Shown here one piece after another: positions 10,926 to 21,924 of a stretch of DNA of 64,000 nucleotides. Origin of the DNA: Streptomyces sp. ISL-87 (GTDB lineage Bacteria; Actinomycetota; Actinomycetes; Streptomycetales; Streptomycetaceae). A program made the position numbers and the translations under genes. The DNA lies in the NCBI RefSeq assembly GCF_018614095.1, contig NZ_JAGGOY010000029.1:330-64329 (forward strand). Direction: 5' to 3'. Below the pieces are notes generated by a model that had not been told where the DNA came from, did no database searches, and worked only from the letters and a program-made list of their open reading frames with translations. Each line of letters begins with the position of its first letter. Within the stretch, counting starts at the first letter, position 1.

Positions 10926-11885
10926 GTGAGCAAATACCTGGTCACCGGCGGCGCCGGATATGTGGGCAGTGTCGTTGCCGCCCACCTCCTGGAGGCCGGC
11001 CACGAGGTGGTGATCGTCGACAACCTCACCACCGGCTTCCGCGCGGGCCTCCCGCAGGGCGCCGGATTCATCGACGCCCGCATCCAGGACGCCGCCGGGT
11101 TCCTGGACCCCTCCTACGACGCGGTGCTGCACTTCGCGGCCTCCTCGCAAGTCGGCGAGTCCGTCGCGAATCCCGGCAAGTACTGGGACAACAACGTCGG
11201 CGGCACACTCGCCCTGCTGACCGCGATGCGCGAGGCGGGCGTGCGCAAGCTGGTGTTCTCCTCCACCGCCGCCACGTACGGTGAGCCGGACGAAGGCCCG
11301 CTCACCGAGACCTCGGTGACCGCGCCCACCAACCCCTACGGCGCGTCCAAGCTCGCCGTGGACCACATGATCGCGGGGGAGTGCGCGGCGCACGGCCTGG
11401 CCGCGGTCTCGCTGCGCTACTTCAACGTCGCGGGCGCGTACAAGGAGTTCGGCGAGCGGCACGACCCGGAGACCCACCTCATCCCGCTGGTCCTCCAGGT
11501 CGCCCTGGGGCAGCGGGAGTCCATCTCGGTGTTCGGCGACGACTATCCGACTCCCGACGGCACCTGTGTGCGCGACTACATCCACGTCGCCGACCTGGCG
11601 CAGGCCCACCTGTCCGCGCTGCGGGTCGCGGCGGCCGGCGAGCACCTGGTGTGCAACCTCGGCAACGGCAGCGGGTTCTCGGTCCGCGAGGTCATCGAGT
11701 CCGTCCGCAAGGTCACCGGCCGGGAGATCCCGGAGATCGTCGCCCCGCGCCGCCCCGGCGACCCAGCCGTGCTGGTTGCCTCCGCCCACACGGCGCACGT
11801 GCGGCTCGGCTGGACCCCGACCCGCTCCGACCTCACCGGCATCGTCACGGACGCCTGGAACTTCGCGCGCAGGCACGCTTACTGA
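10926..11885 (+). CDS. galE: UDP-glucose 4-epimerase
   Basis: GalE interconverts UDP-glucose and UDP-galactose with bound NAD, serving the Leloir pathway and supplying UDP-galactose for cell-surface glycans. The 319-residue protein has the Rossmann motif GGAGYVGS at residue 8, the SSTAATYG segment, the catalytic YGASK (Tyr and Lys) and the epimerase-type YFNVAGA and [14 protein letters not shown] segments. The start is GTG at 10926 with gagaggcag seven bases upstream. No galT or galK is adjacent here, so it is not in a canonical gal operon. Length is normal, though NAD-sugar epimerases of other specificity look similar. Confidence 0.88.
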   Translation: MSKYLVTGGAGYVGSVVAAHLLEAGHEVVIVDNLTTGFRAGLPQGAGFIDARIQDAAGFLDPSYDAVLHFAASSQVGESVANPGKYWDNNVGGTLALLTAMREAGVRKLVFSSTAATYGEPDEGPLTETSVTAPTNPYGASKLAVDHMIAGECAAHGLAAVSLRYFNVAGAYKEFGERHDPETHLIPLVLQVALGQRESISVFGDDYPTPDGTCVRDYIHVADLAQAHLSALRVAAAGEHLVCNLGNGSGFSVREVIESVRKVTGREIPEIVAPRRPGDPAVLVASAHTAHVRLGWTPTRSDLTGIVTDAWNFARRHAY

Positions 11886-11920
11886 CCCGTCCTGTCCGTT
11901 CTGACCCGCACTTCTCTGCA

Positions 11921-11954
11921 CGCGCCCCCCGCACCGACCGGTGTGGGGGGCGCG
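11921..11954 (+). terminator. Terminator after galE
   Basis: A 14-bp stem with one G-U pair (cgcgccccccgcac 11921-11934; gtgtggggggcgcg 11941-11954) and a 6-nt loop, 35 nt past the galE stop. Confidence 0.75.
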
Positions 11955-12362
11955 CGCATTTCGCGATGCGCCCCTGGTGAGCGCTCTGCGCGGGCGCCCG
12001 GCGTGCGTACGCCGGGTGAAATGCACCCGTGCAACTGCCCATGGCACGCGCCGGACGAAAAACCCTGTTCCGGACCTTCGGGAGAGGTGAATTCCAGCCA
12101 TCACAAAGCCGGTTCTGGGTGCCTGCGCCGGAAAACCGCGTGAAAAACTTCTGCTATTCGGCCAACCGCGGGACTTCCCCGGCCCTACGCTGATGCGTGA
12201 CACCGGTGGGGGCCGGTGTTGATTCAGGGGTCGAGACAAGTCGGGTACGACGTCCGGTCCGGGGTAGTGCAGAGGTGTCTCGGCGGCGGCCGCGGCAGCT
12301 GCGGATCACCCGGTCCGGGCGCCGTACCCGCAGCCGTCCGTTCCCCGACCCTTGGGGGTTTT
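11955..12362. other. Long leader region upstream of the second response regulator
   Basis: No convincing gene lies in these roughly 400 bases. Composition is more mixed than in the coding regions, and a TACGCT hexamer at 12186-12191 is a plausible -10 without a clear -35. If it is used, the regulator would have a 5' leader of about 165 nt, long enough for extra control. Confidence 0.35.
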
Positions 12363-13127
12363 ATGGCTCGTATCCGGGTTCTCGTGGTCGACGATCACCG
12401 CATCTTCGCCGAATCTCTCGCGGCCGCGCTCGCGGCCGAGCCGGACGTGGACGTGTCCGCGGCCGGCAGCGGCCCCGCCGCCCTGCGCTGTCTCGACCGC
12501 GCGGTGGCCGAAGGCCGCCGCTTCGACGTCCTGCTCGTGGACGCCGACCTCGGCGCCGCCGCCGGGGTCGTACCCGCCCAGCGGGAGTCGGGATCCGGGC
12601 CACCGCCCGGCTCGGACGGGATCGCGCTCGTCGCCGGGGTGCGCGTGACCCACCCGGCAGTGCGCACCGTCGTCCTCGCCGAGCGCGACGATCCCCGCCG
12701 GGCCGCCGTCGCGCTCCAGGCCGGGGCCTCCGGATGGGTGGCCAAGGACTCCTCGCTGTCCCGGCTGCTCGCCGTGATCCGGGGCGTCCTGCGCGAGGAG
12801 ACCCACCTGCCACCCGCGCTGCTCACCGGGGTGCTGCGCGAGCTGACGGCGGCGCGCAAACACCGTACCGACAGCGAACGGCTGGTCGAGTCGCTCACCC
12901 CGCGCGAACACGAGGTGCTGCGTTGCATGGTGGCGGGACTCGGCCGCAAGGATGTGGCGGCCCGGCTGTTCCTGTCCCCGCACACCGTCCGCACCCACAT
13001 GCAGAACGTGCTGGGCAAACTCGGGGTGCACTCGACGCTCGCCGCGGTGGCACTGGCCCGGCGGGCCGGCGTACGGCCGGCGGAGCTAGCCGGGGATGTT
13101 GTCGAACGGAGCGGTCAGCTGGCGTAG
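12363..13127 (+). CDS. LuxR/NarL-family response regulator
   Basis: The 254-residue protein has a receiver domain with an intact acidic pocket (VLVVDDHRIF) and phospho-acceptor Asp60 (DVLLVDADLG). An unusual Gly/Pro/Ser-rich insert of about 20 residues follows that Asp, before the next receiver strand. The C-terminal LuxR helix-turn-helix is intact (LTPREHEVLRCMVAGLG ... PHTVRTHMQNVLGKLGV). The ATG at 12363 follows a weak ggggg SD. It resembles the atypical regulator upstream of galE and may be its ancient paralog. There is no adjacent sensor kinase. Its last 42 bp overlap tamR tail to tail. Confidence 0.87.
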   Translation: MARIRVLVVDDHRIFAESLAAALAAEPDVDVSAAGSGPAALRCLDRAVAEGRRFDVLLVDADLGAAAGVVPAQRESGSGPPPGSDGIALVAGVRVTHPAVRTVVLAERDDPRRAAVALQAGASGWVAKDSSLSRLLAVIRGVLREETHLPPALLTGVLRELTAARKHRTDSERLVESLTPREHEVLRCMVAGLGRKDVAARLFLSPHTVRTHMQNVLGKLGVHSTLAAVALARRAGVRPAELAGDVVERSGQLA

Positions 13128-13592
13128 CAGCCCCGCGAGGTCACCGCGCTGACCCCGGGAGAGCTGGGCGAGGATCGCCCGCTCCTGGGCCAGCAGTCCG
13201 GCGAGGGACTGATCGGCGCGGTCGCGGCCCTCGGGCGTCAGGCGGACCAGGACCCCCCGCCGGTCGCTGGGGTCGGGCAGCCGTTCGACGAGGCCCTTCT
13301 TGGCGAGGCGGTCGATGCGGTTGGTCATGGTGCCGGAGGTGACCAGTGTCTGGGTCAGGAGCTGGCCGGGTGAAAGCTGGTACGGCGCGCCGGCCCGCCG
13401 CAGCGAGGTCAGGACGTCGAACTCCCAGGGCTCCAGGCCGTGCTCGGAGAAGGCGAGCCTGCGGGCGCGGTCGAGGTGGCGCGCGAGCCTGCTGACGCGG
13501 CTCAGCACCTCTAGCGGTTCCACGTCGAGGTCAGGGCGCTCCCGCCGCCATGCCGCAACCAGTCGGTCGACCTCGTCCTCCATGCCGATCAT
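13086..13592 (-). CDS. tamR: MarR-family regulator TamR
   Basis: This is a 168-residue winged-helix MarR protein whose DNA-binding core runs through GLEPWEFDVLTSLRRAGAP, GTMTNRIDRL and the wing DPSDRRGVLVRLT. It is divergent from the trans-aconitate methyltransferase gene, the arrangement described for TamR of S. coelicolor, where citrate, cis-aconitate and trans-aconitate release the repressor and link it to aconitase activity during oxidative stress. ATG 13592 (MIGMED) or ATG 13583 (MED) could be the start; neither has an SD. A perfect TATAAT on the minus strand (13639-13644) lies upstream, and a palindrome overlaps the promoter, implying autoregulation. Confidence 0.85.
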   Translation of the reverse strand: MIGMEDEVDRLVAAWRRERPDLDVEPLEVLSRVSRLARHLDRARRLAFSEHGLEPWEFDVLTSLRRAGAPYQLSPGQLLTQTLVTSGTMTNRIDRLAKKGLVERLPDPSDRRGVLVRLTPEGRDRADQSLAGLLAQERAILAQLSRGQRGDLAGLLRQLTAPFDNIPG

Positions 13593-13607
13593 TGTAAGGG
13601 GTCTGTC

Positions 13608-13664
13608 GATATGAAGTCTCTTCACATCAACTTTCTCGATTATAAGTATCTTGACGTCGAGATA
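13608..13664. promoter_or_regulatory. Divergent tamR/tam control region with two palindromes
   Basis: The sequence 13647-13664 is an 18-bp near-palindrome, TATCTTGACGTCGAGATA (two mismatches), of the type bound by MarR proteins including TamR. A second inverted repeat with 9-bp arms (8 matching) and a 3-bp centre, gatatgaag-n3-cttcacatc, lies at 13608-13628 between the tamR -10 (TATAAT, minus, 13639-13644) and its start codon. AT content is far above the surroundings. Binding of TamR at 13647-13664 would cover the upstream promoter elements of both genes. Confidence 0.75.
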
Positions 13665-13744
13665 TATTTTGGGCCAGCATGGGGCAGGGAGGGGGCCGGA
13701 ACAGCTTCCGCTTCCGACAGCTCCGCCAGCAGGGAGGCTCGAAC

Positions 13745-14602
13745 ATGCATTCCGATATCGCATCGGCCAGGATCCCCGTGGCCACTGCCCCATCCGCACC
13801 GACCTGGGACCCCCAGCAGTACCTCCGGCACGCCGGACACCGCACACGCCCCTTTCTTGACCTGCTGACCCGCATACCCGAGCTCCCCACCCGGGCCCCG
13901 CGGATCGCAGACCTCGGCTGCGGCCCCGGCAACGTCACGGTCCTCCTCGCCGACCGCTGGCCCCAGGCCCGCATCACCGGCTACGACCTCTCCCCGGAGA
14001 TGCTCCACCGCGCCGAGCAGGAGTACGCGGGCCCCACCGCCGGCGGGGGCAGCCTCGATTTCCGCCACGCGGACCTCGGCACCTGGCTCCCCGAGGAGCC
14101 GTACGACCTGATCATCTCCAATGCCGCCCTCCAATGGGTCCCCAGCCACCCCGGCTCCTTCGCCGCCTGGATCAACAGCCTGAGCCCCGGCGGGACCTTC
14201 GCCTTCCAGATCCCCGGCAACTTCAACGCCCCCAGCCACGCCCTGCTCGCCGAGCTCTGCGACACCCCGCGCTGGCGGGACCGGCTGGCCGGCCACGGCG
14301 CGCGCTACATCCACCACCTCGAACCCGCCGAATACCTGGCCCGGTTCACCGAACTGGGGTGCGCCGCCGACATCTGGGAAAGCACCTACCACCAACTGCT
14401 CGCCGGCCCCGACCCGGTCCTCGACTGGGTCAAGGGCACCGCACTGCGCCCGGTGCTCACCGCGCTCGGCGACGACAAGGGCGCCGCGGCCGCCTTCCTC
14501 GCCGAATACCGCGACCTGCTGCGCGCGGCCTACCCGGCGGGGCCGCGCGGCACGGTCTTCCCGTTCCGCCGTATCTTCGCCGTCGCACGCAAGGAGGCCT
14601 GA
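13745..14602 (+). CDS. tam: Trans-aconitate 2-methyltransferase
   Basis: Tam transfers a methyl group from SAM to trans-aconitate, an inhibitor of aconitase formed spontaneously from cis-aconitate, and so protects the TCA cycle. The 285-residue protein has the family start WDPQQYLRH, the SAM loop IADLGCGPGNVT, the acidic loop GYDLSPEML and the post-motif NAALQWVP typical of Tam. The ATG at 13745 is preferred over the earlier GTG/ATG because AGGGAGG (13731-13737) sits seven bases upstream and the earlier start would lie in the operator region. The divergent tamR supports the assignment. It is followed three bases later by the VOC gene. Confidence 0.93.
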   Translation: MHSDIASARIPVATAPSAPTWDPQQYLRHAGHRTRPFLDLLTRIPELPTRAPRIADLGCGPGNVTVLLADRWPQARITGYDLSPEMLHRAEQEYAGPTAGGGSLDFRHADLGTWLPEEPYDLIISNAALQWVPSHPGSFAAWINSLSPGGTFAFQIPGNFNAPSHALLAELCDTPRWRDRLAGHGARYIHHLEPAEYLARFTELGCAADIWESTYHQLLAGPDPVLDWVKGTALRPVLTALGDDKGAAAAFLAEYRDLLRAAYPAGPRGTVFPFRRIFAVARKEA

Positions 14603-14605
14603 CCG

Positions 14606-14974
14606 GTGCTGACCGCCGTCGACCACGTCCAACTCGCCGCCCCTCCCGGTGCGGAGGACCGGCTGCGCGCGTATTACAGAGACGTCCTGGGCATGACGGA
14701 GATCCCCAAACCTCCCGTCCTGGCGGCCCGCGGCGGCTGCTGGTTCGCCGCCGGGCCGGTGCAGCTGCACCTGGGCGTGGAGGAGGACTTCAGGCCGGCC
14801 CGAAAGGCCCACCCGGGGCTGCGGGTCACCGGCATCGAGGCGTACGCGCGCAAACTGGAGCAGCGCGGCGCCACGGTGGTGTGGGACGGGGAGCTGCCGG
14901 GACACCGCCGGTTCTACTCCGAGGACCCGGTGGGCAACCGGCTGGAGTTCCTGGAGCCGTGGGACTTGACCTGA
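14606..14974 (+). CDS. VOC (glyoxalase/bleomycin-resistance fold) family protein
   Basis: The small 122-residue protein has a vicinal-oxygen-chelate fold: the start DHVQLAAP with a metal-ligand His, a YYRDVLGM helix, and the C-terminal FYSEDPVGNRLEFLEP strand carrying the usual Glu ligand. Members bind a divalent metal and act as lyases, dioxygenases or drug-binding proteins; the substrate is not predictable. The GTG start lies four bases after the tam stop with aaggagg at 14591-14597 inside the end of tam, so it is translationally coupled and presumably under TamR. A role in handling a related metabolite is only an inference. Confidence 0.85.
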   Translation: MLTAVDHVQLAAPPGAEDRLRAYYRDVLGMTEIPKPPVLAARGGCWFAAGPVQLHLGVEEDFRPARKAHPGLRVTGIEAYARKLEQRGATVVWDGELPGHRRFYSEDPVGNRLEFLEPWDLT

Positions 14975-14991
14975 TGAACTGAACCGACATA

Positions 14992-15053
14992 CCGCATACG
15001 CGACGGCGCCCCGCCACCGGATCTCCGGTGGCGGGGCGCCGTCGCGTATGCGG
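14992..15053. terminator. Very long bidirectional hairpin terminator
   Basis: Perfect 29-bp arms (14992-15020 and 15025-15053) closed by a 4-nt loop (atct) lie exactly between the convergent VOC gene and the FG-GAP gene. Its position and symmetry suit termination in both directions. Confidence 0.9.
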
Positions 15054-15060
15054 GGAGCTC

Positions 15061-16824
15061 TTAGAAGAGTTCCTTGTACGTGTTCCAGCCGCCACCGATG
15101 ACGCCGCGGCCGTTGAAGGTGCTCGTACCCTGGCGGCCGGTGGCCGAGTAGCGGTACGCCGTGCCGGAGGAGTCGACGCCGACGATGTCCGCGCGGCCGT
15201 CACCGGTGATGTCGCCGACGGCGGCGAGCTTGTTGAAGCCGTTCCAGCCGCCCGTGCCGATCTTGACGCGGTCGTTCAGCGGCCGGCTGGTGGAGCCGGT
15301 GCCCGAGTAGACCCACAGGGTGCCGTCGGTGCCGCGGGCCACGAGGTCCGCGCGGCCGTCGCCGGTGACGTCGCCGGCGCCGATCAGCTTGTTGTAGATG
15401 TCCCAGCCGCCGCCGACCCGCACGCGGGAGGAGAAGTGGATGCCGTCGCCCTGGCCCGGGTAGAACCACAGGACGTTGGAGGCGTCACGGCCGAGCAGGT
15501 CGCCGTAGCCGTCGCCGTTCAGGTCGCCGACGCCGAGGACGGCGCTGAAGCTGCCCCAGCCGCCGCCGATCAGGGTGTCGCCCTTGTACAGGCCGCCCTG
15601 GTAGATGTACAGCAGGTCCCCGGCCGACGTCCTGTCCAGCGAGGAGGTCAGGATCAGCGGGAAGGACGTCGGGAAGCCGCCCGACTCGCCGATCTGCTCG
15701 CGGTCCTGGAAGTTGCCGTTGGCCTGACCCCAGTAGCCGTAGAGGGTGCCGCCGCTGGTGCGGGCCATGGCCTCGGACTTGCCGTGGGCGGGGATTCCGC
15801 CCTGGCCGGCGAACAGCGAGGTGTACTGCCAGTTCGCGCCCCACTTGACGCGGTCGCCCAGCTGGCCGTTGCCCTTGCCCCGGTAGAGCCAGGTCTGGCC
15901 GCTCAGCTCGCGGGCCAGCACCCAGACCGTGCCGTCATTGTCGGTCAGCGGCAGGAGCTGGTTGTACATCGTCCAGCCGTAGCCGTTCTTCACGCGGCCG
16001 GCGAAGGTGCCGTTGCCGTTGCCGTGGTAGAAGAACATGTCGCCGTCGGGCGTGGTCGCCAGCAGGTCCGGGGTGCCGTCGGCGTCGAAGTCCGTGCCGC
16101 CGAGGATCTTGTCGAACATGTCCCAGCCGCCGCCGACCGCGATCCGCGCGCCGAACGGCACGGTCGAGGTCTGCCCGTTGCCCGGGTACAGGTACAGATC
16201 GCCGCCGTACGTGCGGGCCAGCAGGTCCGGCTTGCCGTCGCCGGTCAGGTCACCGGCGCCGATCAGCTTGTTGTAGATGCGCCAGCCGTCGTCGGACCAC
16301 TTCGGGTAGCTGGTGCCCGTGACGGAGGCCTCGACGACCGTCAGGGTCCCGTCGATCGACAGCTGGAGCAGCTCCGGCTGGCCGTTGCCGTCGAGGTCGC
16401 CCGCCGGGATGACGTCCTTGAAGTCCTCTTCGCTGCGCGCCTTCTCGACCCAGTACTCCGCGTCGGGGGTGTCGTTCGGGCCCGAGGTCTTGAGGTACGA
16501 CCTGCCGCTGAACCCGCGGTAGAGGATGTCGTCGGAGCCGTCGCCGTTCACATCGAAGCGGGGCTTGGCGATCGCGCCCGCGGTCGCGACCCCGGCGGTG
16601 CCGTCGGCGCTGCGCTGGAGGGTCTGCTTCTGCTGCTTCGCGGCGCCGGACGTCGGCGCGCCCGTCGGCAGCACACCGCCCGCCCGCTCGTTCGCGGTGG
16701 GCCGCTGAAGCTCGGCGGCAGCCTTCGGCGCGGTGTCGGCGGACGCCGGACCGGCCAGCAGCATGCCCGCGGCGAGCGCGACGGCGGTGCAGGCCGCGAT
16801 GCGGCCGGAGCGCTTGGAGCGCAT
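15061..16824 (-). CDS. Secreted FG-GAP/VCBS repeat protein
   Basis: The product, about 587 residues, begins with a Sec signal peptide (basic RSKRSGR, hydrophobic IAACTAVALAAGMLLAG, cleavage after ASA). A low-complexity linker follows, and the rest is made of repeated calcium-binding-like FG-GAP/VCBS units of the form GDLTGDGKPDLLARTYGG alternating with YNKLIGAGD and WDMFDKILGGTD. The acidic DxDxDG-type loops suggest calcium binding, and the repeats should form a seven-bladed propeller. No catalytic domain is visible, so it is probably an extracellular binding protein of unknown ligand. ATG 16824 is taken as the start; TTG 16833 is closer to the GGGAGA SD and is also possible. Confidence 0.85.
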   Translation of the reverse strand: MRSKRSGRIAACTAVALAAGMLLAGPASADTAPKAAAELQRPTANERAGGVLPTGAPTSGAAKQQKQTLQRSADGTAGVATAGAIAKPRFDVNGDGSDDILYRGFSGRSYLKTSGPNDTPDAEYWVEKARSEEDFKDVIPAGDLDGNGQPELLQLSIDGTLTVVEASVTGTSYPKWSDDGWRIYNKLIGAGDLTGDGKPDLLARTYGGDLYLYPGNGQTSTVPFGARIAVGGGWDMFDKILGGTDFDADGTPDLLATTPDGDMFFYHGNGNGTFAGRVKNGYGWTMYNQLLPLTDNDGTVWVLARELSGQTWLYRGKGNGQLGDRVKWGANWQYTSLFAGQGGIPAHGKSEAMARTSGGTLYGYWGQANGNFQDREQIGESGGFPTSFPLILTSSLDRTSAGDLLYIYQGGLYKGDTLIGGGWGSFSAVLGVGDLNGDGYGDLLGRDASNVLWFYPGQGDGIHFSSRVRVGGGWDIYNKLIGAGDVTGDGRADLVARGTDGTLWVYSGTGSTSRPLNDRVKIGTGGWNGFNKLAAVGDITGDGRADIVGVDSSGTAYRYSATGRQGTSTFNGRGVIGGGWNTYKELF

Positions 16825-17018
16825 GAAAGACAAGAGGTCTCCCTGGTGAAAAAATCAGGCGAAACCGGGTTGAACGCATTCGCTCGAAGGCGCGCGAAAG
16901 TACAGCGCAGCACAGTGAGGTTGCCGTTCCCCCCCGGGAAGTAACCGAAGAGTACATCCGGGAGGCGAGTGACAGTAGTTATTAGCCACCCAATTTTGAT
17001 CACGTTCAGAACATGCCG

Positions 17019-17044
17019 GTGCCCGGGCCTCCCGGCCCGGGCAC
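17019..17044 (-). terminator. Hairpin after the TetR gene
   Basis: Perfect 11-bp arms (gtgcccgggcc / ggcccgggcac) with a 4-nt loop, 21 nt past the TetR stop on the minus strand; probable end of the desaturase-TetR operon. Confidence 0.65.
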
Positions 17045-17065
17045 CCGCGCGTTCACCACCGGGTT

Positions 17066-17740
17066 TCAGCTCTTGCGGCGGCCCACCAGATGCGGCTTCG
17101 CCTCCAGGCCGTCCAGCCCGTGCCACGCCAGGTTCACCAGGTGCGCGGCGACCTCCGCCTTCTTCGGACGGCGCGTCTCCAGCCACCACTGCCCGGTCAG
17201 CGCCACCATCCCGACCAGCGCCTGCGCGTACAGCGGCGCCAGCTTCGGATCGAAGCCCCGGTTCTTGAACTCCATGCCCAGGATGTCCTCGACCTGCGTC
17301 GCGATATCGCTGATCAGCGAGGCGAACGTACCCGTCGACTGGGCCACGGGCGAGTCCCGGACCAGGATCCGGAACCCGTCCGTGTAGTTCTCGATGTAGT
17401 CCAGCAGCGCGAACGCCGCCTGCTCCAGCAGCTCCCGGGGATGCCCCGCGGTCAGCGCCCCCGTGACCCCGTCCAGCAGCTGGCGCATCTCCCGGTCCAC
17501 GACGACCGCGTACAGGCCCTCCTTGCCGCCGAAGTGCTCGTACACCACCGGCTTGGAGACCCCGGCCTTCGCCGCGATCTCCTCCACCGACGTGCCCTCG
17601 AAGCCCTTCTCGGCGAACAGGGCGCGGCCGATGTCCAGCAGTTGCTGACGCCGTTCGGCGCCCGTCATCCGGACCCGGCGGCCACGCCGGGGCTTGTCGC
17701 TGCTGGAACTGCTGCCGTCGATCGCCACGTCCCCCATCAT
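17066..17740 (-). CDS. TetR-family transcriptional regulator
   Basis: The 224-residue protein has a disordered Ser/Arg-rich N-terminal tail (SSSSSDKPRRGRR), then a TetR DNA-binding domain (RRQQLLDIGRALFAEKGFEG ... IAAKAGVSKPVVYEHFGGKEGLY) and a helical ligand domain. The ATG at 17740 overlaps the desaturase stop (ATGA), so the two genes are coupled. By context it should sense a fatty acid or acyl-CoA and repress its own operon, probably at the tandem palindromes upstream of the desaturase. This is an inference from position; the ligand cannot be read from sequence. Confidence 0.87.
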   Translation of the reverse strand: MMGDVAIDGSSSSSDKPRRGRRVRMTGAERRQQLLDIGRALFAEKGFEGTSVEEIAAKAGVSKPVVYEHFGGKEGLYAVVVDREMRQLLDGVTGALTAGHPRELLEQAAFALLDYIENYTDGFRILVRDSPVAQSTGTFASLISDIATQVEDILGMEFKNRGFDPKLAPLYAQALVGMVALTGQWWLETRRPKKAEVAAHLVNLAWHGLDGLEAKPHLVGRRKS

Positions 17741-18726
17741 GCCGCGTTCGACATCTTTTCCTTGCGCCGGGCTTCGATCCGGGCCGCGGACGGCCACCGC
17801 ACGTCCGACGCCCACCCCAGCTGTTCGAACCAGCGGATCAGCCGCGCACTGGAGTCGACCTGGCCGCGCAGCACACCGTGCCGCGCCGACGTCGGGTCCG
17901 CATGGTGCAGGTTGTGCCAGGACTCCCCGCACGACAGCACCGCGAGCCACCACACGTTGCCCGAACGGTCCCGCGACTTGAACGGCCGGTTGCCCACCGC
18001 GTGACAGATCGAGTTGATCGACCACGTCACATGGTGCAGCAGCGCCACACGCACCAGCGAGCCCCAGAAGAACGCCGTGAACGCGCCCCACCAGGACATC
18101 GTCACCAGACCGCCCACCAGCGGCGGGATCGCCAGCGACACGATCGTCCACCACACGAAGTCACGCGAGACCCGCCGGATCGCCGGATCCTTGATCAGGT
18201 CCGGGGCGTACTTCTGCTGATTGGTCTGCTCCTCGTCGAACAGCCAGCCGATGTGCGCCCACCACAGGCCCTTCATCAGCGCCGGCACCGTCTCACCGAA
18301 CCGCCACGGCGAATGCGGGTCGCCCTCGTGGTCGGAGTACTTGTGATGCTTGCGGTGGTCCGCCACCCAGCGCACCAGCGGACCCTCCACCGCCATCGAC
18401 CCCATCACCGCGAGCACGATCCGCAGGGTCCGGTTCGCCTTGAAGGAACCGTGCGTGAAATAGCGGTGGAAGCCGATGGTGATGCCGTGGCAGGCCAGGA
18501 AATACATGAACACCATCAGACCTACGTCCAGCCAGCTCACCCCCCAGCCCCAGGCCAGCGGAATCGCCGCCAGCAACGCCACAAAGGGCACGGTAATGAA
18601 CAACAGAAGTGCGATCTGCTCAATGGACCGCTTGTTCTCGCCGCCGCGCGTCGCGGACGGGTCGGAGGAACCTGAGGAATCCGATGGCGCCGAGGCGCCC
18701 TCGATCAGGTCGGGACTGAGGTTCAT
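17737..18726 (-). CDS. Membrane acyl-CoA/fatty-acid desaturase
   Basis: The 329-residue integral membrane protein introduces a double bond into long-chain acyl chains. It has the three His boxes of the di-iron desaturase family: HRYFTH, HRKHH (in DHRKHHKYSDHEGDPHSPW) and HNLHH (in GESWHNLHHADPTS). Four transmembrane helices surround them. The ATG at 18726 is preceded by ggggaag; an upstream in-frame extension would begin in the promoter region. It probably adjusts membrane fluidity. It is first in an operon with the TetR gene and divergent from ppc. Confidence 0.92.
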   Translation of the reverse strand: MNLSPDLIEGASAPSDSSGSSDPSATRGGENKRSIEQIALLLFITVPFVALLAAIPLAWGWGVSWLDVGLMVFMYFLACHGITIGFHRYFTHGSFKANRTLRIVLAVMGSMAVEGPLVRWVADHRKHHKYSDHEGDPHSPWRFGETVPALMKGLWWAHIGWLFDEEQTNQQKYAPDLIKDPAIRRVSRDFVWWTIVSLAIPPLVGGLVTMSWWGAFTAFFWGSLVRVALLHHVTWSINSICHAVGNRPFKSRDRSGNVWWLAVLSCGESWHNLHHADPTSARHGVLRGQVDSSARLIRWFEQLGWASDVRWPSAARIEARRKEKMSNAA

Positions 18727-18776
18727 GGGGCTTCCCCTGGGGGGTGAGGAGTCGGCAGGCGCCCTGATCACAGACC

Positions 18777-18803
18777 TACGGGCCCGTAACCTACGGCAAC
18801 GTA
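18777..18803. promoter_or_regulatory. Tandem palindromes upstream of the desaturase (probable TetR operators)
   Basis: Two copies of TACG-N4-CGTA lie 15 bp apart: TACGGGCCCGTA (18777-18788, a perfect 12-bp palindrome) and TACGGCAACGTA (18792-18803). They sit 51-77 bp upstream of the desaturase ATG in the divergent spacer before ppc. The paired arrangement is typical of sites that bind two TetR dimers. The cognate regulator is inferred to be the TetR at 17066-17740. Confidence 0.6.
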
Positions 18804-19079
18804 AGTATGGCAAAGCTCCAGCCCCCGGCAAGGGGAGCGCGGCCGACTGAAAGCGCCCCCCCGCGACCCGCCCACCGACCCGCCGCGCCGATCACACCCC
18901 CACTCGCCAGGAGCGGGTTTACCGAGGCACGAGTACGAGCCGCCTATCCTGGTGTCGTCGGACAGCGCGGTCCGCACGGGCAGCCCGAGCTGCGCATCAG
19001 GTGGCGGCGCCACGCCGCCGCCGCGCGCACCCGGGCGCCCACTCCCAGTAGCGCTCGAACACTGCAAGGAGCCGCACCT

Positions 19080-21842
<2,763 letters not shown>

Positions 21843-21857
21843 GCCCGTACGCACGAC

Positions 21858-21898
21858 AAGGGGGTCCCCCGCGCCACAGTGGCGCGGAGGACCCCCTT
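21858..21898 (+). terminator. Terminator after ppc
   Basis: A 19-bp stem with one mismatch (aagggggtccc... / ...ggaccccctt) and a 3-nt loop begins 15 nt after the ppc stop, between convergent genes. Confidence 0.8.
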
Positions 21899-21924
21899 CG
21901 CGTTACCGCCCGGAGCTACGGGGC

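Noticed and set aside
12216..12362. N-terminal extension of the response regulator from an upstream start
   Set aside because: The receiver domain begins cleanly at ATG 12363; the extension has no domain-like content.
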